Assembly: GCA_002749535.1 (NCBI GenBank)
Contig: MZZL01000029.1
Span: 116,787-180,786 of the forward strand
Direction of reading: 5' to 3'
DNA: 64,000 nucleotides
Source of the DNA: Apophysomyces variabilis
Lineage: Eukaryota; Mucoromycota; Mucoromycetes; Mucorales; Mucoraceae
The notes beneath the pieces were generated by a model. The model did no database searches and was not told the origin of the DNA. It saw only the letters and a list, made by a program, of their open reading frames with translations. Made by a program: the position numbers and the translations under genes. Every line of letters begins with the position of its first letter. Position 1 is the stretch's first letter. Below are positions 14,832-27,358 of the stretch, piece by piece.

Positions 14832-17800
14832 TCAATTGCTGTCTGGCATTGCCTGCTGTCGTCGGGCACGAAGCTAAAAAAGAGATTAGAAAAAAAACAA
14901 TTTCGATTCAGACGCTTACAGCCTCAGCCAATGACGCTGCAGCAGGAGATCTAGGCGCTGCTGTTGGAGCCGCTACACTTCCTGGTCTTGCGGGGACAAC
15001 CGGTTTGCCTATAGCGCTCGGCTTAGCTGGAATGGCAGGTTTGGGTGCAGGGGCTGGAGGCGCGCGCCTAGCTGCTGGGACAGGCAACGAGTTTGTTTCG
15101 GCAGATGTTGGACGGGGAATAGGTGTAGGGGAACTGGCCGCACCACTTGCGGCTGCTTTTCTTGCTTCGAGCTGTGCTTTCCAAGGAGGCACGCCGTTGG
15201 ATGCTGTTGTGGCCATACCAGGAATAGCCACTACTGGATTATTGATGCTTGAGCGAGAACTGGCTGCAGGTGCCTGGGATCCATTGTTTACTTGCGCTGC
15301 AGGAACTGCTGGTGCAGGTCTGCGTGCAGGAGGTGCAGGAGGTGCTGCGACCGGTTTTGCAGCTATATATTCTTCTAAGTAGTTGCTTGGCACCCAACCT
15401 TCTTTCCCGTCCTTTTTTGCTAGCCACCAACCTAGAATTGCATACGGGTTAAAACGCAGAACCTGATTTCGGACATAGAGTTACCATTATCGTCCTTTTC
15501 TACAATCTCAAAAACATCATCCTTTTCGAAAGCGATTTCGCCGGATTCTTGCGATTGGAAAGGATAAATAGCTTTATACATTGGCAGGGAAGGTGCTGCT
15601 GGTGGCGAGGGGGCTGCTGGTGGGGGAGGTGGCGGAGGAGCTCGTACCGAAGCTACTGGAGCTTGCACAGACACAGGGCGGTTGACACTAGGACCAGTAG
15701 GAGCAGCAGCTGGTCGAGGAACCGATCGCGCTGCTGCTGGTTTCTTACTAGCTGCAGGTCTAGATGAACTTACTGCCTTGGGTTTCTGTGCACAGGGTGG
15801 GAATGATGCTACCGACGTTTAAGTGAGTTTTTTCGTATCATAGTACTCTTGATGCTTACCGCTATTTGCAGGTTCACCAGAAGGCACACGAACTACATGG
15901 CTCTTGTAGACATCGTCCTTTTTAATAGTCTCGTCCTTAATAAACTTCATTGTCACGGCCTTTCCACCCTTTTTGGCGTACTGGATCTGCTGTTCAATAT
16001 TGACTTTAATCCTACCACCGGTTTGCTGTAACATATGTGATATCATTTCAGTCTTGAAATAGCAAGAGATGATAGTGTCCCCATCCGGAGAACCGTCAAC
16101 ATGCAGTACAACCCAGTCATCCCTAAGTGTTGAAACGCTAACTGCGCTTATCACATTTAGAGAGAGAACCTTTTCATCTACCATCTGTAGCATTTTTCCG
16201 TTTTTCGTGAATACCACGATATGTAGGTTTTGGTTCGTCTAGATTATGTCAGTATGTCATATTGCTAGCAAAAAATCACCTACAAGCACAAACGTACGAG
16301 GGCTTGGTACACTGGAGCGCATCGCTCTAGGCACAAGCATAGTTCCACGCATACTAAATACAACCTCCTCCCCTCCTAAATTGAATGCCACAATTAATCA
16401 TCCATGCTTGATTAGTATTCAGTTACCTACCTTTGAAGCTGATAGCTTTCCGGATCATACCACCCAGACCCGAATCACTCTTAACGTCCAAATAATCGCC
16501 TGTAAATCTCCTCATACTGAGCAAAGAATATCTTCGACGTTCTTTGCGTCCCCCAAGTATCTGATGTCCGTATTCACGCATTTGCAAATAGCCGATGTTA
16601 TACTTGTTCTGCCTCCAAAACCGTTGGATCTTCCGGGCACATTCATGCTTGTATCGCACGTAAGCACGCCATGCACGCTGGATACGTGTTGCCATATTAT
16701 GCCAGTACTTATCCCTGAGATTTTCAAGCGCAAAGATCTAACAGCGAATGGTAAGTCCAACAAGGAAATAATACCAGGATGAAGCTTACCGTTTCTGGAT
16801 GCCTAATGAAAACTTTGGAAGTTCCCATTTGCCACTCATCAGTGGGAATATTGTTATGCTTTAGAATCTCTAGGCATCCGCTAATAGAGTCGCCTTGCCA
16901 GATGTATTCACCAGCATAGCCTGTGTTGGGACATAGCAAATAGAACCTTTCTAAGAATTTTTCAAAAGTCTAATACATTCTGCATTAGTAAAGACTACGG
17001 GTACACTTTAAAACTTACCGTTCTATAAGCATAACCTGCTCTGCGTACACGGATGTTTTCGCATAATCCCAGATATTGCACTTGATGGAGCACTCTTTTT
17101 TCGTCGTATTCTGTAGAACTTCTGCTATCGTTAGGTTTGATGGTGCGTATATAGCTCGGATGGCATTGCATTAGCTTCGACACGAGAGCATTACAAGAAG
17201 CTTTAATCTTGTCACCAGCTGTGGGTGGTCTCTTTTTGGAATTGGGATCAATTCGTTCAGGAAATAGTTGCTCAGAAATAAACCGATTTGTGGAGCCCGC
17301 AACGAGGTTTAAAAGATCCTTTAACAAAGAGTCTTTGTTCTTATCAGTCATGCCTTCGACGTTGTATAGTACATCGCCGGCATAGTGACGAATCAAAAAC
17401 TTTGCCCCGCGCGATTCAAAGTGCGGATTTTGCGAAAGGAAACCTGCGCGTTGAACGAAGGAATTGTCTGCGGCTCCAGAATCTGCATGAGCGGTAGCGC
17501 ACGCATCATTTAGCGCAGCAAAAATTCCAGGTGGTCGCTTCTCCTCGATAAGATCACATACGACCTTATTGTTAAAAAACTTGATTGGCGTCCACTGAAT
17601 TTGCTCGCGAACGTATTCTTCTTGCTCAGCTTTAAGTGTCAATTCAATAAAAATTTGCTGCAATTTTTCGTTGACGTAATTGATGCATAGCTGCTCGAAA
17701 CTATTGTCCTCGAAGATCTCGAATCCATAAATATCCAGAACTCCTATCACATACTGCGCAATTCCGCGAGCCTCAAGTGATTGGTTTACACGCGCAACTA

Positions 17801-19485
17801 TCCACTCAAACAGCCGTTCATAGATGGCTTTCGAGAGGGCATCACGAACAGAAGTAGCCTGAGTGACATTTAAAGGTACATCATATATGCTCCCTAAAAT
17901 ACACTTGATTAAATGTATCAATGAGGCGGCGCGTACCTCTACGGCCCCCGCGTTGAGTTTCCATGACCCGGCTTGTAAGTGCTGTGGAAAGGGCTTCAGC
18001 ATCGACTTCCATTAAATACGCAATGAAGTTGGCGACTAAGCATCATACAAGCGTTATCAGAACTCGGTTTTCGTTCGTTCCATAGGCATACCGTCAGGGT
18101 CGGAAATACGAGCATTTCCATTGTCATCTTCAACAAACACAGTGTTTCCTAACCATAAGATGATGGCAAGCATTTTAAATATCTCGTCCTGTTCGTTTTG
18201 CTGCAAGCCAATCACACCCATCGCTTTCTGATGAAATACAACAATCTCTTAGTGGACACGATGGAAATATAGGCTGTTGTATGTACTCACGACCGTCTCG
18301 TAGTAATCATCTCCATCGTTTATGCCATCTACATCTAGGCACCCACTACGACTAGTGTAAAGGTAGCTTTCCGGGCCCTGAAGGCCAAACGTTTCTAAAA
18401 ATAGACCAATCAATCTCCTAGAGAGTACGGTGTGAACATTGTATATGTACCTTGATACTGCGGAGGTGCAGCCTTCGTTAACTGATAAAACACGTGGAAA
18501 TTTCGTTCGTTGTCAATTTGACCCACGACTCGGTTCTAGGCAGTCGAATATTGAAAGAGTTTTATGTCTATACGCAATCCAATATTATTCTGTGGAAACT
18601 AACCTTTTCCAAAAGATAGTTGGTAATCAACGCTCCTACAGGTTCACCTTGTGAGTTAAACTGAATCTCCAAGTATTTTCCCTATGAACTTCATGAGTGA
18701 TGTAGCTATTTAACAAGCATTACATACATGACGACTTGAATTATTGTTTCTTAGTGTTTTCGCACATCCAAAACTTTCCAACAAAGGATTGGTGGCCAGC
18801 ACCATCTCTTTGATTTCTTGAATCGACGAACTTTGACCACCAGAAACAGCAGCGATATATTGCATGATTCGTTTAGCAGCTTCGGTTTTCCCTGCTCCTG
18901 ACTCTCCACTTTTCGTTTGTTAGTAAGTGTCATCAAAATTCCTCAATGATTCACCTGATAATGATACATTGATTCTCTTTGTAACTGTTCATATGATGGT
19001 ACGATGACTCTGCAATCGCAAAAACATGCGGCGGCATCTACGACGAAACATGTCACCATCAAGGCAAAGGCTTAACAAACGCAAAACTTACCTCCAACAA
19101 GTTTTTCCCTCGGTAACTAGAAAGAACAGCATCTGTATAAATACCTAAGTCTCGAAACGGGTTCACACTGATGAGTACGTGGCCGATATACGTCTAATAT
19201 TGAAAGCTATTCAGGATGATGGTAAGCATTGCTAGGTATAGCTTACATAGATCTCAGCATTCTGCCATCTTTTCATCAAATTCTCGTTTATAGCTTCGTT
19301 GGTGATCTTAGTTAGCAATGTCATGTCTGACACGCCAACTTGCTTCTTCTTTACGCCTTCCTTCCAATCAGCCCTTGCAGGTCTGTTAGCCTTTATAGGC
19401 TTCTTCTCGCCTTTCTTTCCAACAATTTTCTACAGCAATGCATAAGTACAAACTGCCTAAGTCATTCAATTCTAACCTTCGCCAT
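14832..19485 (-). CDS. MYO1: Class I myosin (motor, IQ, TH1, SH3)
   Basis: Eighteen exons, 5' to 3': 19477-19485 (only MAK), 19247-19429, 19092-19193, 18955-19037, 18728-18908, 18604-18681, 18451-18535, 18291-18394, 18092-18227, 17937-18035, 17019-17893, 16790-16969, 16431-16737, 16284-16375, 15860-16238, 15485-15808, 14920-15431 and 14832-14873. The N-terminus has [16 protein letters not shown], then the P-loop [26 protein letters not shown], and the actin-binding region. IQ-type [17 protein letters not shown] follows. A basic TH1 domain precedes a poly-Pro linker ([14 protein letters not shown]) and an SH3 domain ending [12 protein letters not shown]. The tail ends [28 protein letters not shown] has Ser at the TEDS position that PAK-type kinases phosphorylate in fungal myosin I; its codon is next to an intron. 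The family drives Arp2/3-dependent endocytic actin assembly. All introns are GT-AG, 40-80 bp. Upstream about 1.9 kb is gene-free. Confidence 0.95.
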
Positions 19486-20264
19486 CGGATGTCTTTGCAC
19501 GTTCTTGACTGAACTAGCTAGGGAAAGAAAGAGTGAGGTAGAAAAGCGAAAGGTCAAGCCTTTTTTCCCTTCCGGAGTGAGTAATTTCCAAAACGGGTTG
19601 GATATCACCTCGACTTTAAATTGCCGATCACCTCATGCTAACCCGAACATCTAGTGCTACCACATTCACTGATATATAAAATATGGCTCGAATCTGAGCA
19701 AACAGACTGTAAGACTAATTTCTGTACTTGTGATGCTACTTGCTTTAGAAATTCTTGGCAATGGGAATCGGGGAAACCTTCATTGTTTTGATGTTTAAAG
19801 TCCGCAGTAGCGTCCCCTCAATTTTGGTGTGTTTCTGGCCATGACATTGACAATACTTTAAACTGTTTGTCATGCTATTAATTTACTGATATCAATAATA
19901 TTTTATAAATAATTTTTGTTATGTTATTATCAACAATGGCTTTTGATACATACCTGAACCATGCTATACATTGGAGGAAAAAGTAGATGTTCATATCCTT
20001 TGAGATGTCAGTTATGGGCCGCTTTTATGACCATGAGACAAGTATGAATCTAATCCTGCTCTAGTTCTCACTGTACAAAGCCGTTATTGTATGCAACGGC
20101 AGCTGCATTCTCAACAAATTGTATGTTGTCTGGAAATGTAAAGTAAGCAATATTGTAGATGAATGATTTATATTTCAAGCAGTACCTTCACCATGTTTGA
20201 TATAATTTTTCAATGACTTCTTTCTCATTTTCTGGTATTGGTTTATTATACGTGTCATCTTAAC
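19486..20264. other. Intergenic, upstream of myosin I
   Basis: AT-rich, with no convincing frame on either strand. The first 150 bp presumably holds the myosin I promoter and 5' UTR. No repeat match within the window was noticed. Confidence 0.4.
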
Positions 20265-21010
20265 AAGCAAAATTCATTGCTCGAGGGTAGTAATGTGCTC
20301 CTAGTCAGCGCGGAAGCACAGTACGATATTAGGCATGAATTTCTCTGCATTCATAGAATTCATAGATGCAATTTTAGATAAAATTTGCTTCCAAGGAAGA
20401 ATCAAGGTTGGGTCTCAAGTAAAATAAAAAAAATGCGCCATTAGTGAGTCAGTTATGTAGCAAGTACATGTTACTTACACAACTTGGACCTTCAATGGAC
20501 GCAAACTCACTTTTAGCAGCATAAGGAATCCATTCATGATTAGTCAATGGAATGGGTTGACGTCTTTTTACTTACCTGCAGAGGGCATTCCTAGCTAAAG
20601 GTAGGCGCTAGCCCCGCGCCTGGCGTGGTGAAGGCGACAGAAGGGAAATCTTCATCATTGTAAGAGTGGCCGGTTTTGGGCCATAACACGCTGCAACACC
20701 TGGAGAACATCTGGAAGCACGAGAGAACGAATCATACTGTGTACAAACAGAAAGGATTTGTCTTCACTTACCGGGTGGAGTGCAGGCAGCTTACTCACAT
20801 GATTAAGGTGGTTTGGCTCAGAAATTATACAGGTTAAAAATTACTCAAGGACCACACAAGTGATCCTGTATGTACAATCAACCGAAGTACGTACTGAGGA
20901 TGTTTTGAAGACAAGAGCAAAGCGCGAAAAAAAAAAGCTATCCTTTCGTTTCGAATAGTTTGGATCACTGAATCCAGAAATCACAGTTGTTTACAGGAGA
21001 TCAAAGGATG
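20265..21010. repeat. Dispersed repeat family B, copy 1
   Basis: About 20430-21010 aligns in the same orientation with 31870-32440, and its first third also with 43960-44160. Shared landmarks are the 'gcgccattagtgag/gcgtcattag' block, 'caacttggaccttcaatgga/caacttggtcctccagtgga', 'gatgtcttaatag/gatgtcttatgg' and a repeated 'cttactcaca'. Divergence is substantial, implying old copies. No open frame, terminal repeats or transposase signature is seen. The extent left of 20430 is uncertain. Confidence 0.6.
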
Positions 21011-21415
21011 TCTTAATAGTGACAGCTTTACACATAGCAGAAGAGTCAAATATGATCTTCATGGATCAATAGTTTATGGTACAGATGGAATAAAAGACAG
21101 CTTTATCTTTGATGTAAATGGATGATATATGACAGGAAGACAACATCGTCAGACTAAAGCCAAAGAGGGCAATTTTCAAACTAATTATGCGTCTTAAACG
21201 CAACGCATAGGCCATCACGGAATTACATGTCCAGCAGCACAAGTAAAATTTTAGACATCGGCTCCAGATATTGTGTGAAATGCTCAACATCCTCTAGATA
21301 GCCAATAGGAATGAAGTAAAAACTCCGCAGCTGATGTGCACCGCGTGCGATTTTTTTTCTGTCTACAGAGCGTGTTTTCCTCCCAATCCAGATCCTTCAA
21401 GATTCATTCATAAAT

Positions 21416-22019
21416 ATGGTATGTTTTTCTTTCATTGATTGGGTTATACTTGTCTGTAAAGGCATTCAGCGTTTGCTACACTTGCTGTCTGCTTAAAGGA
21501 AGGACATAATTTATTGTTCAGAATCCTCTTATAGACTAATGCTTTGCATCGCCCTATCTTTGTTCTTTTCAGGCTGACAGAGCACCTGAATCATCTGCAA
21601 GTGCACAGCAGCAAAAAGAAAGACCTCCAGTTCTGTCCCAATCCGCAAGATCAGGACTTCAGGTAAATTAGCGACATGTGCTATTCTCAAATCTTTGACA
21701 ATCTGTACACCAGTTTCCCGTCGGTCGTATCCATCGTTATCTCAAAGAAAAAGGTCGCAGCAATGCACGTGTGGGAGCAAAGGCAGCAGTATACACAGCA
21801 GCTATTCTTGAATATCTAACAGCCGAAGTGTTGGAGTTAGCGGGCAATGCGACAAAGGATCTTAAAGTGAAGCGTATTACCCCGAGACATTTACAACTGG
21901 CTATTCGTGGGGACGAAGAATTGGATGCACTCATTAAAGCAACTATTGCTGGTGGTGGTGTGCTTCCTCACATTCATAAGTCTCTGATCGGCAAAACGAA
22001 AATGGGAAAGAAGATTTGA
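21416..22019 (+). CDS. H2A.Z: Histone variant H2A.Z
   Basis: Three exons: 21416-21418 (the ATG alone), 21573-21662 and 21714-22019, giving 132 residues. After a short N-terminal tail the histone fold reads [13 protein letters not shown], then [18 protein letters not shown] and [20 protein letters not shown], ending [16 protein letters not shown]. The [23 protein letters not shown] block and the lack of a C-terminal SQ motif are characteristic of H2A.Z rather than canonical H2A or H2A.X. The protein replaces H2A in nucleosomes near promoters. The first intron (154 bp, GTATGT...TTTCAG) immediately follows the start codon and is the longest found in any gene here. Confidence 0.95.
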
Positions 22020-23102
22020 ACGAAAAGAAGTATATATTTTAAGTGAAACATCTGTTTTCAGCCCTGTACGTCACAACTTTTTCTTCAACTATTTGATGGC
22101 AAATATACGTTTACTGTCTGTCGGCACAATGAACGATATCCGCGTCTCATAGCTAACAATTTCGACAACTAGTTCCCAACTTATATTATAAAACTACATG
22201 AACAATATTATTTAATCGGTGGAAAAAGGTAGAGGTTTACTTGATTGCTTGCTTGTGTATATCAGCACGTCTTATGGTATGCGAATAATTGTATACTGCA
22301 AAATATGACTCGAAGAATGAAGGGGAGCCATTGGGGCCATGCACATGTATAATAGGTTTGCAGATCCAAACTAACAATCATTGGAACTGACACTGCAAAA
22401 AAGTCCCATGCAAGGATGATTTCTCGGATTACGCATATGTTGCCTATGGACAGAAAACATTTAGATATCCTCATCAAGTGTATTTTAGCGTGCTGGGATG
22501 CAAGGTGGTGTCATTATGTCGATATACGCTTTTCTTGCCGTTCTAAACCATCCTAGTTTAAGTACAGTAAAAAGGTTAATATCTCTTGTAAAGGATGCAT
22601 CACTTTCTGTTGCAATAATAGGCCGAAGATTTCTTTTTCCATTTGCTTAAGCATGTATCAATAGATTATCATGAGCTGGGACACAGAACGCGAGCCAATT
22701 CATTGTTTAGCCATTAAAAGCCTGGAGTAAGAATAACATAGCAATGAATGCTATAGGTATCCTCGCTTAGTTGGTAATAGATTGTTCACAGAATGAGGTT
22801 ACAATCACTTTTATGTGCAAGGTTGTTTCTTGTTATGAGAATATGCTCCGAACTTGCGATTTCTTAACAAAGATGGCGGTAAAAAAAGTGGACCTGCTGA
22901 AAATCAGGAAGTCCTACTCCCTTTTGACTTTGCAACCCCGCGTAACTGCTCCACGCTCCCACTAAGTCCAAATACTCTACGGTAACTATAACTCTTGTCC
23001 CTTGTTTCCGATTTTCTATTGAAACAATTTCTTTTGTGTATAAGGAACGTAATTTTATATTGGCAGATAACAATGGCAAGGGTGAACATAAAGGAATAAG
23101 GA
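22020..23102. other. Intergenic between H2A.Z and the SNARE gene
   Basis: This 1.1-kb interval separates two convergently oriented genes. Short frames near 22771 and 22864 look like chance. No repeat or RNA gene was recognised. Confidence 0.45.
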
Positions 23103-24220
23103 TTATTTAGCAAAAACGATGATCAGAGCAAGTACGCAAGCTACGACAGTGACAATCAGGAGAAGACAGCACTTATTCTTTCTTGCGCTCTTTTGGTGGC
23201 GATTGGCCACAGTCAGTTCATCAGCCGCTTGTCGGGTATTTTGAGCAATGTTCAAGACATTGCCGTATATACTTTCTATAGTATAATACTTAACAGACTT
23301 CTTAAAGTTTGCGAGATATACTTACGAATCCCGCTTTCTTGTTCGTTGACAAGCATGCCAAGATCACGGAAAATCTCATTGAGCTCAGTAATACCCTGCT
23401 CAATCCCTTGAATTTCTCCCTCTCGCTCTGAAATAAGGATTTCGTTGTATTCAATTTCATTATCTAGCGCCTGAATCTGAAGTCGTCTTTGCGAATCATC
23501 AGCAACTTGCATCTTCTGTTGTTGTGCTTCTTCATCGGCCCTATTTTAAAGTCAATATCCTAGATATAGTCAAAGGTGGGTGCGTACGTACGCTACTTGA
23601 GATTGCAGCATCGCTGTAGTTGCCTTTGCTTTATCAACATATTCACGTTGTTTACTAGCAGAAGTCCTTTGAATTCTTTGGAAATCGGCTAATACTTTTT
23701 GAAAGTCTTTGGACAACTTTTGCTGCTCTAACTTGCGCTGCCGCTGAGCACAGAATGAGAACTCAAATAAAGCGCTACAACAATGACCTTACTCCCTTGC
23801 GTGTGTCGGTTGTCTGGTATTGCGCCAAACTCTTGATATCAGCAGTTGAATCTTTGATAAGCTCTCGAGTGGCTTCGGTTACGGCATGCCTGCAGGAAAC
23901 GTCAGTATGCTAGCCAGACTACATAGACCAACTTGCAATTTGTTTCGGACATCGGCTGTATCTCTCGGACCACCTAGAAAGCCGACAAGTCTCTCTATAC
24001 TAGATATGTTTCCGTTTATGTGGAAGACCTGCTGAGACACACGTTGTGTGATGGCCTTGTATTCCCGATCGTCGGCATCTTTATCCGCACAAAAGTAAGA
24101 AACGAAGTGAGCGGAGGAATTTATCCTCTGCTTACCTGTTGCAGAACCACCTGCACTAGTTTGCTGAATATTTCTCGGTGACGATGACCCAAAACCTTGC
24201 TCTAAATCGTTGAATGACAT
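23103..24220 (-). CDS. PEP12: Qa-SNARE, Pep12/syntaxin-7 type
   Basis: Six exons: 24136-24220, 23937-24078, 23793-23889, 23592-23743, 23326-23539 and 23103-23275. An N-terminal Habc-like helical region (YKAITQRVSQQVFHINGNIS; HAVTEATRELIKDSTADIKS) leads to the Qa-SNARE helix. The core reads IEQGITELNEIFRDLGMLV then NEQESGIQSIYGNV, with the zero-layer Gln in NEQ. A basic stretch with a Cys pair (NKCC, possible palmitoylation) precedes a C-terminal membrane anchor (LLLIVTVVACVLALIIVF) with a two-residue end. Pep12/Syn7 proteins act in fusion at late endosomes and vacuoles. Intron 2 (23890-23936) appears to be GC-AG: only GCAAGT...TGCAG preserves the frame between NKL and HAVTE. Vam3 or Tlg2 types are less likely alternatives. 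Confidence 0.87.
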
Positions 24221-24903
24221 TATGAAGACGAGGGGAGTTAAAAGAGAGTAAGGAAAAACTCAGCTCAATCAGCCGCTTGGCGAGCTGACCTTTTAAGGAC
24301 GCGAAAAAATCCTTCCGGACACCACGAACCATGTTCCCCTTTTGCTATAAAAACCTCTGGTTTCTTGAAAGCAAGCGTATCTGCATTGCGGTAAAACTTT
24401 GTGGTGTAAATAGGACGATTTGCTCACTGTTTTGTTAAAGGTATTAATTGATGATATCGGTTATGATGTACATAGGTAATGGAGAAATATGATGTTTCTT
24501 TCAACTTAGTAAGAGAAATGTTTTGGAATTCTTTCTCATCTTCTAGTCGCCTTCATTGCTACATAAATCATATAGAAGTGTCTGCCAAGCCTTCCTGGGT
24601 CAAGTCATTTTTTATTTAGCCACTTCTAAACAACACAGTCCGCAGACGTATGCTAAGAGCTATGTCATATAACGTTATGTGCTTTTGTTTTCGCAACGAA
24701 TTTTTTGTGAGAAACGTGTTTAAGTTACAGTTAAGCAGCCATGGGGTACTGTCGCGAGTCTTCGTACTTTACGGTGTCGCGCACGATAAGCAATACAGGC
24801 CACTTACTGGTGTCCCAAATAGGAAACGTGACGTTTTTACCGCTTGTTGGGAAGAGTCTGGTGGGTGGCGTTTTTTTACCTTTCCCTTATCCTCCTTTGC
24901 AAA
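24221..24903. other. Divergent promoter interval, SNARE / Rpf1
   Basis: This 683-bp interval separates divergent start codons. A plus-strand frame (24650-24934) overlaps the Rpf1 start in another frame and looks like chance. The interval must contain both promoters; no specific motif is claimed. Confidence 0.5.
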
Positions 24904-26070
24904 ATGGCACCACCTGTTAGACCTTCCGAGTTGAAGAATAAGCACAAACGTGAAAGACTTTATCAGAAGCAGAAGCTGGAAAAAGCAAAACTTAAATCGC
25001 AGCGGAGAAAGCAGATCGCAAAGGAAGAAGAGAAAAATCCAGAGCTCAAAGAGGTATATTTCGACAGTGGACGATCCATACAGGACATTGTAGATCTAAT
25101 CGTATCGTCAACAGAAACGATTGAGAGAAAATGTACCAAAAACACTTGAAAATACCCGAGAAAAAGATGAGACGATGGTGGAAAACGATGAGGAAGTCGC
25201 AGAAGATGAGGCCGTTGACGAGTTGGCGAGCTATTTTACTGGCAAAACTCCAAAAGTACTTGTTACCACAAGTAAATGCTGCTCTCAGGTACGTAAGCAG
25301 AGGAGTGTATTTCTACTTTACCAACTGGCATGCATCAGATATCCTATGAATTCTGTGCGGAATTAGTGTCGATATTCCCAGATGCCCAGTTTGCTAAACG
25401 TGGACCAAAGCATGAAATGAGACAGATCATCGAGATCGCAAAAAACAAAGGTTTCACCGATATGCTTATTGTTAACGAAGATCGGAAAACACCCAGTATG
25501 TTCAGGCACAAAAATATAGTTTTGGGTATTAATCGAAACACAGACGCAATTACCCTGATTCATTTACCGGACGGACCGACGGCTTATTTCAAGCTAACAA
25601 GTTTTGTACCCTCAAAGAAACTACCGGTATATGAAGGGAAATTCGTTCTGTTTATTTGCTGATGCGTATCCTTATAGGGCCATGGCTGCACTACGGCGCA
25701 CAATCCAGAGATTATCTTGAACAATTTTAACACGAGACTGGGTCATACTGTTGGACGAATGTTTCAGGCATTATTTCCTCAAGTACCAGAGTTTCAGGGA
25801 AGGCAGGTCGTAACTTTTCATAATCAACGAGATTTTATATTTGTTCGTCGACATCGTAAGTGTCATGGCTAGATCGATTCCAATATGCTTAAATATGACG
25901 ATTTAGGTTATGTGTTCCGAGATACGGAAAAAGTTGGCCTGCAGGAACTGGGCCCGAAGTTTACATTGAAACTTCGATGGCTGCAGAAAGGAACGTATAA
26001 AAGAGACGGAGAGTATGAATGGATGTTCAAGCCAGAAATGGAGACCAGCCGCAAACGGTTTTTCTTGTAG
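24904..26070 (+). CDS. RPF1: Ribosome production factor 1 (Brix domain)
   Basis: Five exons: 24904-25053, 25115-25288, 25339-25626, 25678-25855 and 25907-26070. The start is basic ([19 protein letters not shown]). An acidic block ([18 protein letters not shown]) precedes the Brix domain: [56 protein letters not shown], and [20 protein letters not shown]. The RNA-binding end is [20 protein letters not shown] followed by [19 protein letters not shown], closely like human RPF1. Family role: nucleolar 60S assembly (27S pre-rRNA processing, 5S-independent early steps). All introns are GT-AG. It converges with the Bet2 gene, the stop codons being 87 bp apart. Confidence 0.94.
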
Positions 26071-26157
26071 AATTTTTTTGTATATTAGTTTTCCTTTTTC
26101 CTTATTTTATCATTAGCATGTCAAAAACGAAGCGTCGACGCGGTCGTTCTTTAATCT

Positions 26158-27283
26158 TCATGCATGTTTTTTCTCTGTCAATCCTAACCGGTCAATGACG
26201 TGTTTTGGCATGCAATAGACAGGATCTATTGGCTTAAGATCAGGGTAGCCTAGCAAAGAAAGGCCCGCAATACCAAAGTGTGTGTGGAAAACATCCACCA
26301 TGTCTCCTCGCCTGTCAGATATTCCCCCTTGCTCAGGATCCTAGCAGATATAAGCCAAACGCTGCCATTGCTTTATTGATCCTACCTGTGCCGACAGGAT
26401 AAATCGGATCAACTTTTCTTTATCGATCCAATGCACACGACCAAGGATTGAGAGGGCCGAAAGCACCCACCACGAATAACAGACCTATGATAGAAGACTT
26501 AGATTGGTAAAAGCGTAAAGATAACATTACATCTTCGAGCTTTTCAGGCCGTCCATTCAGGCCTCCATTCGGAAGCTGACGCTCACAAAGCCACCATGAA
26601 AGCAGATCAACATCCACATACTGGAGTGCGTCCACGATAGCCAAGGCTGCTACACAACAAAATATCTGACCTGCATGGGATTCACTACCCGGCTGGCTAC
26701 CAAAACCTCCATCATAGTTTTTGCATGAAAGGATCCATTCCACCGCCTTATCAACATTGATAGCATCTAAACGCTTTAAAAGTGACAGTGCTGATATGGC
26801 AATGTAGGAAAACCGAGTATCTACTTCTCCCCATTCGTCTCCCTGAAACGAACCGTCCTTATTTTGCTTGCTGGCAATGTCTATTGGGTAGTTTAAGTCT
26901 CGTCCACTTTAATGCAGAGGTAAGGATATATCTAACTCACATTGGACAGCCTTTGCGGTATCAATAGCGTCTAAAGCGTCCAGAGTTGCCAAGATTTGAA
27001 TAGCGGAAATGGTATAAAGCAAATGTGGGTCGTGGTTTATGTGCCCTCCAAAGCCTCCGTTTTCATGCTGGAGACTGCTGACATACGCGATCACTTGTTC
27101 TTTTGGCAATGCATCGATATTATTCATGAGGTCCAAGGCTGTAAGACCCCAATAAATCCCGTTCAAACGTAGATGCTCCGACAGCCAATATTCCAGATCC
27201 TCTTTCCGACCGTCAAGCGACTGGATATATTTAACATGGAGAGGAACTAATAGTTCCGTAGGGAGCGGTTCGGATGATGCCAT
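26158..27283 (-). CDS. BET2: Rab geranylgeranyltransferase beta subunit
   Basis: Four exons: 26941-27283, 26531-26880, 26386-26484 and 26158-26340, about 325 residues as usual for the family. Prenyltransferase repeats are clear: [58 protein letters not shown] and [20 protein letters not shown]. The zinc ligands Asp and Cys in DVCYSWW and His in [13 protein letters not shown] are present. The protein attaches geranylgeranyl groups to Rab C-termini, with an alpha subunit and Rep escort. The start ATG at 27281-27283 is preferred, because only 75 bp separate it from the divergent La start codon; the frame stays open upstream but has no other ATG. Confidence 0.94.
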
Positions 27284-27358
27284 GGGGAAAAGAGGGAAAG
27301 CCTCAGTCTTCTTACCAGCAGTCACCGTATTCGTATTCGGTTCTTTTTGTTACTCGAC
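27284..27358. promoter_or_regulatory. 75-bp bidirectional promoter interval, BET2 / La
   Basis: The two start codons face away from each other across only 75 bp, so 5' UTRs and core promoters must overlap. The interval contains a pyrimidine-rich stretch near 27340-27350 and no clear TATA box. Confidence 0.6.
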